Under the pieces are notes generated by a model that was not told the DNA's origin, did no database searches, and saw nothing but the letters and a program-made list of their open reading frames with translations. Below, piece after piece: positions 26,201 to 33,295 of a DNA stretch of 64,000 nt. This stretch comes from an uncultured Dehalococcoidia bacterium (lineage in GTDB: Bacteria > Chloroflexota > Dehalococcoidia > Lucifugimonadales > UBA3495), in the NCBI GenBank assembly GCA_958296225.1, contig OY282456.1:2480001-2544000 (forward strand), given 5' to 3'. Numbering within the stretch: the stretch's first letter is position 1; the number at the start of each line of letters is the position of its first letter. The position numbers and the translations under genes were made by a program.

Positions 26201-26892
26201 CCGGCGCAGGTGGTAGAGCAGCCCATCCGTCCGGTGGCAAGGTCCTGGCGGTTCGGAAAAGCGGTGTTGTAAGCGGTAGTCCCCGCTCCGGAGGCGGGGT
26301 CGCCGTTGCCGTCCAGGTCATGGCGGATGGCGTTGAGCTGGGCCAGCGTGGTGATGTCGATGCGGTTGTTGTCGTTGGTGTCGTAATCGGTAGCAGGAGC
26401 GTTGACCTTGTGCGACGCCTGGGCTGTAGTCAGGGCCCCGGTGATGCTGGGGCTGCCGTGGTCATGTGCGCTAAGCACGCAGCTTACGTGATTGGAGGTA
26501 TTCCAGGTGCCGGAGAGGGCGTTGGCGGCCACGGTAATGCCGTCGGTGTCCACGTCGCCGCCAACGACCGTATAAGAGAAGTCAACACTAGTTGAGTTGG
26601 TGCGGATGGTCGGGGTGGCGCTGCGGTTGCGGGAGCCAATGGTGACCGCGAGCGCGCCGCCGGTGTGGCCAATGACGCAATGATCGGCGAAAGCCACCCG
26701 CAGGGTGATGGTATCGCCTAAGCCGTAGGTGTTATCCGGGCCGGCGTCGCTGGTGATGACGACGGAACTGGCCCGGAAAGTGCCGGTGGCCGCGGCGGGC
26801 GTGGCCTCCGGCAGCAGCCAGCCGGCCAGCGCGATAAACAGGGCGAGGGCAGCGCCGGCCAGCGCGCTGCGGGTGCAGCGGCGGGCCATCAT
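23221..26892 (-). CDS. Large secreted GLUG-repeat surface protein, two modules
   Basis: About 1224 aa from ATG-ATG at 26892/26889. After MMARRCTRSALAG there is a hydrophobic signal peptide and cleavage near PAAATG. An N-terminal beta domain (GLGDTITLRVAFADH) is followed by two GLUG modules, opening YDTNDNNRIDITTLAQLNAI and YDGNNNNLIDITTLDNLNGI and closing at WDFGTAAQYPVLQY and WDFGTNTQYPVLKY. A C-terminal domain is nearly identical to that of the protein at 8029-10068. An 11-G tract lies immediately upstream of the start and may vary in length. Likely a cell-surface protein. Confidence 0.82.
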   Translation of the reverse strand: MMARRCTRSALAGAALALFIALAGWLLPEATPAAATGTFRASSVVITSDAGPDNTYGLGDTITLRVAFADHCVIGHTGGALAVTIGSRNRSATPTIRTNSTSVDFSYTVVGGDVDTDGITVAANALSGTWNTSNHVSCVLSAHDHGSPSITGALTTAQASHKVNAPATDYDTNDNNRIDITTLAQLNAIRHDLDGNGDPASGAGTTAYNTAFPNRQDLATGRMGCSTTCAGYELRNNLDFDTSGNDDVADAPYASWTPIGDAATAYSGAFDGNGHTIANLTINDTDSSTSVNRVGLFGAASGAISNMGLPGVSVTSARGSSLYAGALVGNLLTGGSVTSSWAAGSLTSSSTTTQFRIIGGLVGYALGPVRASYARVSVTAHSTAASVDSGGLVGHLDSHPVTASYATGAVAGSSGRNANTGGLVGFATGSGAVITASYSTGRVTGTRASNTGLVGELDSSASAVNSYWDVTASNIADDIDTNAPEGRSTGDLQTPTEYGSGLYANWNVDIDGTMGGDDPWDFGTAAQYPVLQYDRDAVAIDRQRGNPGKDYDGNNNNLIDITTLDNLNGIRYDLDGDGAMARGSDSAGYAAAFPGLTAGMGCPATCAGYELLNDLDFDTGNADDRTDDTYYNGGAGWVPIGASDLLGAYTGVFRGNGHTIANLFINSTNVAGVGLFGGVVEGPIDGVRLTDVDIATSYTSSSLISHHVGGLAGASYGAVRASSVTGRITTTAGDMVVSHAGGLVGSALGGSSIANNYASVDVTVNSTATATLVDQVGGLVGQLDGFLGRSSLTASYALGNVAADRTGAQVGGLAGHINTSDVSASYATGTVTGSTSATRGLIGSISGTTHTVTASYWDTTTSGIPDDDGDDAPEGKTTGELQWPTDYGSATSTPPIYASWNVNVDGDPDTGDADGNDDPWDFGTNTQYPVLKYGDQDICQQGRVCLVAPVEPEAPAEAEAPEAPPIIYNLNIRFDARRIALPEGHQASYRVRLAGPPSGSSKIRIRSDNPDVTPSPAELTFTAANWNQWQTVKISIAGDANSTDESATLAHYGPNRGYGSVLVSVTDTGDSRQAGDTPPPALTVITEPGARWGVTVTPTVPADLAAHGVVRVSSAYGLPRTATGYNLGRSGAAQAIVSIAAPDDVPASGLTVCLPVARALADEAGERPLTLLRYAAAADDGAADDGAAWQPVSGAEHNAAARSVCAAGVTGFGPFAAAYALPQ

Positions 26893-26896
26893 TCTG

Positions 26897-26907
26897 CCCC
26901 CCCCCCC
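26897..26907 (-). repeat. Poly-G tract (11 G) at the start of the surface gene
   Basis: Eleven consecutive Gs on the coding strand lie between the conserved leader ATG (26953) and the main ATG (26892). With 11 Gs the leader frame is out of phase with the main frame; with 10 or 13 it would be in phase. Confidence 0.7.
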
Positions 26908-26950
26908 GAACACTCGTACTATGCAGCGTGAGGTGTCTAATTTTGACTGG

Positions 26951-27010
26951 CATTAGCAAGTCCTCCAAGCCACAGTGGGCATTGTGTAGTGTTGATGGTT
27001 ACACTGCATC
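26951..27010 (-). promoter_or_regulatory. Conserved leader of the large surface gene
   Basis: Matches the leader at 7904-7966: GCAGTGTAACCATCAA, then TGGCTTGGAGGACTTGC and an ATG (26953) preceded by GGAGG. The leader ATG opens a frame (MPVKIRHLTLHST) that runs into the poly-G tract. Confidence 0.5.
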
Positions 27011-27170
27011 GCGACGGGCATTTTAGCACAAAGGCGGGGGCATTGGGGACAGGGGCTTGGCCAAAGGGCAGCGTTACGATTCAGGTGGTTGGAGTCCGTT
27101 TTTTACAGGGATGGAATCGTTCGATGCACGCAATGACATTCTGGCAGGGGCCTGCGCGGTGGGGTTTGCG
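27011..27170. repeat. Dispersed-repeat fragment upstream of the surface gene
   Basis: CAGCGTTACGATTCAGGTGG and GGAGTCCGTTTTTTACAGGG at 27069-27112 match the family at 7723. No gene seen. Confidence 0.55.
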
Positions 27171-28025
27171 CTACCGGCGGCCCGGCCAGCTTACTTTATG
27201 GTCGTGGTGGTGGAGGGCGTAGGCGCCGCCGGCGGTGTGGACGACCAGTTGGTGGCCGAATACGTCGGCGAGGACGGATTCGCGGAGGACTTCTTCCGGG
27301 GGGCCGTAGGCTATGAGGCGGCCGTTGATGAGGGCGACGTCGCTGGCGCGGGCGGAGACGCAGGTTAGGTTGTGGGTGCTCATAATGACGGTGGCGCCGT
27401 TGGCGCGCAGGCGGTCGAGGATGTCGAGGAAGCGGTGCTGGGCGTTGGGGTCGAGGCCGCTCATGGGTTCGTCCAGCAGGAGGACGGAAGGGTGGGCGGC
27501 GATGGCGCGGGCAAGCAGGGTGAGGCGGCGCTGGCCGCCGGAGAGTTCGCCGATGGAGCGGCGGCGCAAATCGGCCAGGTCAACGGTGGCCAGGGCCGCG
27601 GCGGCGGCTTCGCGGTTGGCCCGGCTGTGGGAGCGGAACAGGCCGCGCTGGGGCGTCAGTCCCATCATCACCACGTCCCACACGGACACCGGGAAGTTCC
27701 AGTCCACCTGCTCCAGCTGGGGGACGAAGCCGATTTGCTTGCGCATTGCGGCGCTGGGGCGGCCGTGGACACGGACGGCGCCCTGGTTGGGTTTCACCAG
27801 GCCGACCACGGATTTGAGCAGGGTGGATTTGCCGCTGCCGTTGGGGCCGACGACACCGGAGAGGCTGCCGCTTTCTACGGAAAAGGACACGTCCTGCAAG
27901 GCTACGGTGGGGCCGTAGCGCACCCCCAGGTTCTGGAAAGCAACGGCTTGCGGGGCGCAGCCGTGGTGGGTATGAGTCTGCCCGTCCCGGGAGTGGGTGT
28001 GGCTGTGGGCGGCGGGCGGCTGCAT
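27171..28025 (-). CDS. ABC transporter ATPase, zinc/manganese type, orphan
   Basis: A 284-aa ATPase with Walker A GPNGSGKST (60-68), signature LSGGQRR and Walker B VLLLDEPMSGLD, most like ZnuC/MntB ATPases (VPQLEQVDWNFPVSVWDVVMMG is typical). It starts with a His-rich stretch (HSHTHSRDGQTHTHHGC) and ends with HHHDHK, suggesting metal binding. No permease or substrate-binding gene adjoins it, which is unusual. A 17-bp tandem repeat separates it from the VOC gene upstream. Confidence 0.85.
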   Translation of the reverse strand: MQPPAAHSHTHSRDGQTHTHHGCAPQAVAFQNLGVRYGPTVALQDVSFSVESGSLSGVVGPNGSGKSTLLKSVVGLVKPNQGAVRVHGRPSAAMRKQIGFVPQLEQVDWNFPVSVWDVVMMGLTPQRGLFRSHSRANREAAAAALATVDLADLRRRSIGELSGGQRRLTLLARAIAAHPSVLLLDEPMSGLDPNAQHRFLDILDRLRANGATVIMSTHNLTCVSARASDVALINGRLIAYGPPEEVLRESVLADVFGHQLVVHTAGGAYALHHHDHKVSWPGRR

Positions 28026-28096
28026 CGGGCTAGTGACTGCAAGGGGTTATTGATTGCAGGGGGCTTTGATTGCAAGGGGGCATTGATTGCAGGGGG
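28026..28096. repeat. About 17-bp tandem repeat, four copies
   Basis: Variants of TTGATTGCAAGGGGG repeat four times between the VOC and ABC genes. Confidence 0.75.
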
Positions 28097-29014
28097 TTAC
28101 GGGCGGAACCAGTCATCGCCGGCGGGGGGCCAGGGGTTTGCGTCGTCCAGCACCTGGGAGAGTTGGGTGAACGCGCCCTTGAAGGTGGCCGGGTGCAGCC
28201 AGATGCTGTTGAAGCCGAGGTTGACGTAGTTATCAGTGCGGCGGGAGGTGGTGAAACGGATGCCGTCCAGAGTTTGCAGGTAGGCGTCGGTGGCGAGGGA
28301 GTCGGCAATCTCATAGATAGTCAGGTAGATGCCCTCGCCATAGCGAGCCAGGAACCGGCCGGAGGGGGAGTTTTCGCTGGTCGGCTGGGCCAGTTCGATG
28401 AAGGTGTCGCCGCCGGTCAGGGGAAGGACGGCAATCTCCAGGTCGGTGAAGCTGATTGCAAAGCGGCGGGTGGGCTGCAATCCGAACATCCGGCTCCAGT
28501 GTGCGATGGCGGCGTCCAGGTCGCGCACGATGACGGCTATCTGGCGGAGCTGGGTAGCGCCGGGTTGGTGGGTTGCCGACTGCCAGTCCGGGCCGGCCGC
28601 CGGCCAGGGGTTGGCCGGGCCGGTTACTTCGACTATTTCCAGGAACGCGCCGTTGCAGGATGCCGGATGCAGGAAGGCGGAACGGGAATTTGCGTGCCGG
28701 GTTTCGGCGGTAATGCGGACGCCGAGGTTGCGCAAGTGAGGGATGAGGCGGTCGTATTCGGTGGTCTCAAAGATGATGAGGTAGGGGGCCTCGCCGCGGC
28801 GTTGCAGGAAACGCGCGCCGGCGGAGGCGTCGTCGGCAGGGGCCAGCAGTTCGACGAAGGTGCCGTTGCCGGCGGGCAGGACGGCGTTGTGCAGGCCGAA
28901 CTGGGGCAGGGCGCCGGTGCGGGACGGCGCCATGCCGAGGACACGCCGGTAAAGGCTGATGCCCTCGGGGAGGTCGTTCACCATCATTGCGATTTGGCGG
29001 AGTTTGTGGAGCAT
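28097..29014 (-). CDS. Two-domain VOC (glyoxalase/dioxygenase-fold) protein
   Basis: A 305-aa protein made of two VOC modules: MLHKLRQIAMMVNDLPEGISLY to about 130, and TQLRQIAVIVRDLDAAIAHW from about 152. Each ends with an EL/EI motif (FVELLAP; FIELAQP) and a later metal-type Glu or His. Members include extradiol dioxygenases, glyoxalases and epimerases; the reaction is unknown. Its 5' end was copied in the tandem duplication just upstream. Confidence 0.82.
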   Translation of the reverse strand: MLHKLRQIAMMVNDLPEGISLYRRVLGMAPSRTGALPQFGLHNAVLPAGNGTFVELLAPADDASAGARFLQRRGEAPYLIIFETTEYDRLIPHLRNLGVRITAETRHANSRSAFLHPASCNGAFLEIVEVTGPANPWPAAGPDWQSATHQPGATQLRQIAVIVRDLDAAIAHWSRMFGLQPTRRFAISFTDLEIAVLPLTGGDTFIELAQPTSENSPSGRFLARYGEGIYLTIYEIADSLATDAYLQTLDGIRFTTSRRTDNYVNLGFNSIWLHPATFKGAFTQLSQVLDDANPWPPAGDDWFRP

Positions 29015-29029
29015 AACGGTTGCGGCCTC

Positions 29030-29275
29030 TTAGCGGAGACGGCGACGACGGCGGCGGGAGCCGTTGGCCGGTTCCTGCTGGGCTTTCAAGAGCCGCAGTT
29101 CAACTTCGGCGGCAGTGGCGCGCAGTTCGGCTTCATGGCGCAGTTTTTCGGATTCCTGGCGTTGCCTTTCGGATTCCCGGCGTTGTCTTTCGGATTCCTG
29201 CCGCTGCTTTTCAGATTCCTGGCGCTGCCTTTCGGATTCCTGAATCTGGCGGGCGTAGAGATAGGTTGACAGCAC
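29030..29275 (-). pseudogene. Truncated copy of the coiled-coil membrane protein
   Basis: An 81-aa frame equals the C-terminal half of the protein encoded at 29379-29903, with different heptads (RQRQESEKQRQESERQRRE). It lacks the membrane part. A GTG with GGAGG upstream exists, so a short coiled-coil peptide could still be made. Created by the tandem duplication. Confidence 0.7.
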
Positions 29276-29303
29276 GGTTACGACACCTCCGGGCAGGGTG
29301 ATG

Positions 29304-29364
29304 GGCTGATACCCTCAGGGAGGTCGTTCACCATCATTGCGATTGGGCGGAGTTTGTGGAGCAT
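29304..29364 (-). pseudogene. 5' fragment of the VOC gene
   Basis: About 20 codons identical in sense to the start of the VOC gene (MLHKLRPIAMMVNDLPEGI-type), ending at the duplication junction. Confidence 0.7.
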
Positions 29365-29378
29365 AACGGTGCGGCCTC

Positions 29379-29903
29379 TTAGCGGAGGCGGCGACGACGG
29401 CGGCGACGGGAGCCGTTGGCCGGTTCCTGTTGGGCTTTCAGGAGCCGCAGTTCAGCTTCGGCGGCAGTGGCGCGCAGTTCGGCTTCCTGGCGCAGTCGGG
29501 ATTCCTCCAGGCGCAGTCTTTCTGATTCCTGACGCAGTCGGGATTCCTCCTGCCACAGCCTTTCAGATTCCTGGCGTTGCCTTTCGGATTCCTGAATCCG
29601 GCGGGCGTAAAAATAGGTTGACAGCACGGTCACGACACCTCCTGGCAAGGTGATGGTGGGGCTGACGATTTGGAATATCCGAATCCAGGTCCAGCCAGCC
29701 CCGCCGCGGGTGATGCTGTCATCCAGCATCGGGATTGCGTAGTAGATGGCGATGGTCATACCGGTTGCCGAAGTATGGAACAGGATAAAATCTACCACAA
29801 CCAGCAGGGCGGCGGCAAAGTGATGCAGCAGGAGCGACCGGGAGCCGAGGTTGGACGATGGCGTATTGGCGTTCTGGCCGGCGGTGTTGTTTCCGTCCGT
29901 CAT
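29379..29903 (-). CDS. Membrane protein with C-terminal heptad coiled coil
   Basis: About 174 aa starting at the ATG preceded by AGGT. It has a hydrophobic segment (LLLHHFAAALLVVVDFILFH), a second (MTIAIYYAIPML) and a third around ISPTITLPGGVVTVLSTYFY, then perfect heptads (IQESERQRQESERLW) and a basic RRRRRRR end. No family recognised. It lies between the MaoC genes and the duplicated region. Confidence 0.65.
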   Translation of the reverse strand: MTDGNNTAGQNANTPSSNLGSRSLLLHHFAAALLVVVDFILFHTSATGMTIAIYYAIPMLDDSITRGGAGWTWIRIFQIVSPTITLPGGVVTVLSTYFYARRIQESERQRQESERLWQEESRLRQESERLRLEESRLRQEAELRATAAEAELRLLKAQQEPANGSRRRRRRRLR

Positions 29904-29937
29904 CAGCAACTACCTGGATTGCGCGAGGCCGGGGCAG

Positions 29938-30378
29938 TCACGGGCGAGAGGGCAGGGTGAGGAGCGCGGTGCCGATGATGTAGGGCCGGTCAGGCACGGG
30001 GCCGGTCATGGTGATGTCGCACTGGACATGGTTGCCATCGTCGTCCTGGGTGGTGTCGCTAATCTGGATGCCAACGTGCAGGGGTTGGTTGTGGGGAATG
30101 GTGCCGCGAAAAACCAGGTCCAGGTCGGCAACCGCGCCGGCGCCGGCCCAGTCGGTCAGGACACGGGAGACGAGAGCCATTGACATAATGCCCGGAACGA
30201 TGGGGCCATCAAGGCCGATGCGCTCAGCCTCCGCCTGGTCGGTGAAGCGATTGGGCGCGGGGTTGCCCCACAGGGCGCAGAAGTCCACAACCTGGTCATC
30301 GGAGACGGTGAGGATGATGGGGCCGATTTCGTCGCCCAGTTCCACGTCTTCAAAGTAGAGTCCGGCGGGTGAAGTCAT
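29938..30378 (-). CDS. MaoC-like dehydratase (hot-dog fold), subunit 2
   Basis: A 146-aa hot-dog protein with FEDVELGDEIGP at the N-terminus and the MaoC/hydratase 2-type core NPAPNRFTDQAEAERIGLDGPIVPGIMSMAL, in which the usual D-x4-H is altered (N-x3-F-x-D). It overlaps no gene but directly follows a FAS1-like dehydratase gene, the typical two-subunit arrangement for enoyl-CoA hydratases of 3-hydroxyacyl-CoA or C4/C5 acyl substrates. Confidence 0.8.
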   Translation of the reverse strand: MTSPAGLYFEDVELGDEIGPIILTVSDDQVVDFCALWGNPAPNRFTDQAEAERIGLDGPIVPGIMSMALVSRVLTDWAGAGAVADLDLVFRGTIPHNQPLHVGIQISDTTQDDDGNHVQCDITMTGPVPDRPYIIGTALLTLPSRP

Positions 30379-30385
30379 CAGAACG

Positions 30386-30838
30386 TTACTCCCGCACTAC
30401 CTGGGCGCGCTGGACATCGGCGACTACTACGCCGTCCTGGTTGCGGAAGGTAGTTTCCCATACTACGTGAACCATAGTCCCGGAGCGGCCGGTTTTGGCG
30501 TACACGTCTTTGAGGTGGGAGGATGCGGTGAGGCGGTCGCCGGCGACGACGGGGGCGCGGGGTTCGACGCGCTGGCCGCCGTGGAACTGGCGGCGCCCGA
30601 ACTGCAGCTTGATGTCGGGCAGTTCGCCGCGCTCGAACAGGGCGCACAGGGTGGGCGGCGCAACCTGATTGGCGTAGCCGGCGGCGCGGGCGGCCGCGGC
30701 GTCGGTGAATACGGGGTTATCCTCGCCCACGCTGCGGGTGTAGGTGTCGATAATCTCTTTGGTGACCGCGAAGGGGCCGGATTCGTGTTCCACGCCGTAC
30801 AGCGAGCGGTCGTATTCGTACTCAATATCGGTGGGCAT
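30386..30838 (-). CDS. FAS1-like (MaoC N-terminal) dehydratase, subunit 1
   Basis: About 150 aa with YGVEHESGPFAVTKEIIDTYTRSVGEDNPVFTD followed by GYANQVAPPTLCALF, the FAS1-like dehydratase pattern. The ATG at 30838 is preceded by AAGGAG. It pairs with the MaoC-like gene 7 bases downstream, and together they probably form a heteromeric hydratase. Confidence 0.82.
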   Translation of the reverse strand: MPTDIEYEYDRSLYGVEHESGPFAVTKEIIDTYTRSVGEDNPVFTDAAAARAAGYANQVAPPTLCALFERGELPDIKLQFGRRQFHGGQRVEPRAPVVAGDRLTASSHLKDVYAKTGRSGTMVHVVWETTFRNQDGVVVADVQRAQVVRE

Positions 30839-30869
30839 TGGCGCGCTCCTTATTGCTTGCGGGGTTGGA

Positions 30870-31535
30870 CTAGCCGACGGGGGCGGCCGCGGTTTCCTCA
30901 ATATAGACGGGGCGGAAGTCGCCGGAGATGAGGGCGGCGACGAGTTCGGGTTCGGTGCGGACTTGGGCCCGGAACTCGGTTACGGCGCGGCCGACGTGGC
31001 TGGCCAGGTGGGCGTCGCTGCCGGCGGTGCCCAGGCAGCCGGTTTGCCGGCATAGTTCGTCGGCGCGTTCGTTCTCCTCAGGTTTGCTGCCGGCGTTGAC
31101 GCGCTCCACGATGGACACGTCGGGGAAGGCTTCGCCCTGCGCCATGTATTCTACCAGGCCGATGCCGAAGCGGCCGGGGTGGGCCGGCACTACAAAACCC
31201 CCGTGGTGGCGGGCGGCCTTGATGAGCTCCCGCCCGTCCATTTTGACGTCGGCAAAGTCAATATCGCGGGCCAGGCCGGGGGTGATGTTATAGACCAGCA
31301 TATGGCCGAAGCAGGTATCCAGCTCGGCGCCCTTGAGGACGATGACGCCGTACTCGGCGGCCAGTTGGGAATAGTCGGCGTCAAAGTCAAACTGGCGGTG
31401 TTCGGTAAGCACGATGCCGTCGATGGTGAACCCGCGCTTGCGGAGTACGTTAATCCATTTCAGATACTGCTCCACGGTGGCGCGGGAATCGTCGGATGCC
31501 ACGGAATGGCAGTGCAGGTCGAGGTAGGTAGTCAA
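30870..31535 (-). CDS. PHP-domain phosphoesterase
   Basis: A 221-aa PHP protein with metal-binding motifs LHCHSVASDDS, LTEHRQFD, KGAELD, VPAHPGRFG and AGSDAHL in the family order. Substrate could be a small phosphate ester; unknown. Originally it seems to have stood about 85 bases downstream of the TPP enzyme gene, before the duplication and insertion described below. Confidence 0.85.
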   Translation of the reverse strand: MTTYLDLHCHSVASDDSRATVEQYLKWINVLRKRGFTIDGIVLTEHRQFDFDADYSQLAAEYGVIVLKGAELDTCFGHMLVYNITPGLARDIDFADVKMDGRELIKAARHHGGFVVPAHPGRFGIGLVEYMAQGEAFPDVSIVERVNAGSKPEENERADELCRQTGCLGTAGSDAHLASHVGRAVTEFRAQVRTEPELVAALISGDFRPVYIEETAAAPVG

Positions 31536-31620
31536 AAGGGGGCCTCCCGGCGGCCCGTTGGCAGCGACCGCCAGCGCAGAATTATATGGCGCAGCGGTAG
31601 CCGATGCAACCGCCGGTCAG

Positions 31621-31776
31621 TCAGCCCACGGACTGGAGCCACCGGGTGAAATCGTGGCCCAGGGTAACCGGGTCGTCCAGCAGCAGGGGGATGCCGGCGG
31701 CGTTGCCGGGGGCGATGCGCATATGGACGAATGCCGGGCCGGGGGTGGCGGCGGCTTCGGTAAGGGACTGTCGCAG
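31621..31776 (-). pseudogene. Duplicated 3' end of the TPP-enzyme gene
   Basis: 31624-31776 is about 96% identical to 32653-32805, encoding AAATPGPAFVHMRIAPGNAA and the following residues to the stop. It forms a chimeric frame with upstream unrelated sequence and is not a functional enzyme. Confidence 0.85.
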
Positions 31777-32111
31777 TAGAAATATTGTGTCCACGGTCAA
31801 GCGGCTGGACGTCAACATTCGTCCACTTACCTGCCTAGGAGCTGCGGGTGGCTTTGATGCGGAACTGGATTTAATACTCTTCAATTGCTGTATCGGAATC
31901 AGGCCGTTCCCAAGACACTGAGATTGCAACCGGCGGTTCGTCGTCAGTCCTTAAAAACCAGCCAAGTCATCTGTACCGGCGTTTTGTTTTGCCGGTTGCT
32001 CTGCCGGCGGTTAAAGCTGCGACTGGCACTTGCCGAACTTCTAGGGTTACATACGGGTTCGCCATTTGCTATGACCTTCTTTGAGGTTCGTACCCATCGT
32101 GTAGGGGCACT
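31777..32111. other. A+T-richer non-coding part of a small island
   Basis: No gene is supported. Composition is visibly richer in A and T than the neighbourhood. It lies between the duplicated TPP 3' end and the nuclease-like gene. Confidence 0.5.
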
Positions 32112-32591
32112 TTACCACCAAATGCGCTTGCTCAACGCCTGGTTCAACGCTCGCGCCGCTTGACGGGAGCTATCGTTGTATATGTCTACCGTTTCCATGT
32201 GCTTATTTGCGAACCGGCCGCGTTTGCCGAGGTCGTACAAGTGCCACATTTGCCCGTCGGTCAATACACCGATTCCGTTCCCAATGCCCCTAGCATAGCC
32301 GGCAAGTTGTTCCTCGAAGTTCGCTGAATTCCGGTCCAGCCGTTTGGCCTCAATCAGGATGACGTGCTTGCCATCACGGTCAAACAGGGCGTAGTCCACA
32401 CGCCCCTGCTGACCGCGTTGGCACTCTACTCCGCACTCGTTGGGTTCGTGGGTTTTCCACCCCAAGGCCCAGATGATAGGGTCAATGATGGTGTAACGGG
32501 TGTAGGTTTCATGACCGCATACCAAATCCCAATGTTCGTCCATTACTTTGATGCCGTGCTTGATGGCGGCCTCTACATCTTTTATGGCCAT
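32112..32591 (-). CDS. Type I restriction-like (HsdR_N) nuclease domain protein
   Basis: A 159-aa protein with a PD-(D/E)XK-type core: VDYALFDRDGKHVILIEAKRLD (about 67-88), where D and E-x-K are the catalytic pattern, preceded by NECGVECQRGQQGR. It ends with LTDGQMWHLYDLGKRGRF. Such standalone HsdR N-terminal-like proteins are common on mobile islands. No methylase or specificity gene is nearby. It is bracketed by 153-bp direct repeats. Confidence 0.75.
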   Translation of the reverse strand: MAIKDVEAAIKHGIKVMDEHWDLVCGHETYTRYTIIDPIIWALGWKTHEPNECGVECQRGQQGRVDYALFDRDGKHVILIEAKRLDRNSANFEEQLAGYARGIGNGIGVLTDGQMWHLYDLGKRGRFANKHMETVDIYNDSSRQAARALNQALSKRIWW

Positions 32592-32646
32592 GTCGGTTTG
32601 TCTCTTCCCGGCCGGTTCAACGGAGTGGTTTCCTGCCCCTATATTG

Positions 32647-33243
32647 TTATTGCCCGACGGACTGGAGCCACTGGGTGAAATCGTGGCCCAGGGTAACCGG
32701 GTCGTCCAGCAGCAGAGGGATGCCGGCGGCGTTGCCGGGGGCGATGCGCATATGGACGAATGCCGGGCCGGGGGTGGCGGCGGCTTCGGTAAGGGACTGT
32801 TGCAGGGATTCCAGGTCGGCGGCGCGCCAGACTTTGAGGTTGCAGGCGGCGGCGATGTCGGCCAGGTCCAGGCGGGTGGTGAAGGTGGCCTGGCCGCCGG
32901 TGGAGGCGTACTCCTGGTTGTCCAGCACGATAAGCAGCAGGTTGTCGGGCTGCAGATAGCCGATGCTGGTGAGAGCGTTGAGGTTCATCAGCATTCCGCC
33001 GTCGCCTTCCACGCCGACAATTTTGCGATAGGGGGTCGGGCGATGGCCGGCGGATTCCAGGCCGAGGCTGAGGCCGAGGAGGATGCTGCTGACCAGGCCC
33101 ATAGAATCGACGACGTAGAGGTGGTTGGGCCGGCGGGCCAAGTCGGCCATCTCGCGGCTGGTGGAGCCGCAGGTGAAAACCACCGGCTCGGCAGTGAACT
33201 CGGAGGCGATGATTTGGAGGGCGTCGATGCGGGGTGTGGTCAT
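32647..33243 (-). CDS. TPP-dependent decarboxylase beta subunit (sulfopyruvate/phosphonopyruvate type)
   Basis: A 198-aa protein equal to the TPP-binding half of decarboxylases: VEGDGGMLMNLNALTSI is the GDG...N thiamine pyrophosphate motif, followed by LLLIVLDNQEYASTGGQ. The N-terminal VVFTCGSTSREMADL is typical of ComE-like subunits. With the next gene it should form a two-subunit enzyme that decarboxylates a 2-oxoacid such as sulfopyruvate or phosphonopyruvate. The 3' end is duplicated around a nuclease island. Confidence 0.82.
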   Translation of the reverse strand: MTTPRIDALQIIASEFTAEPVVFTCGSTSREMADLARRPNHLYVVDSMGLVSSILLGLSLGLESAGHRPTPYRKIVGVEGDGGMLMNLNALTSIGYLQPDNLLLIVLDNQEYASTGGQATFTTRLDLADIAAACNLKVWRAADLESLQQSLTEAAATPGPAFVHMRIAPGNAAGIPLLLDDPVTLGHDFTQWLQSVGQ

Positions 33244-33295
33244 ATCGTATTGACAGGGATATGCAGGATGGGCAAGGTTTTGATGATTGCGCCGG

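Larger units (their letters stand above)
28954..29659. repeat. 350-bp direct tandem duplication
   Basis: Copy 1 (28954-29303) and copy 2 (29304-29659) contain the 5' end of the VOC gene, the short gap and the 3' half of the coiled-coil membrane protein gene. The junction shows the shared sequence GGCTGA, which also flanks both original ends. Confidence 0.88.
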
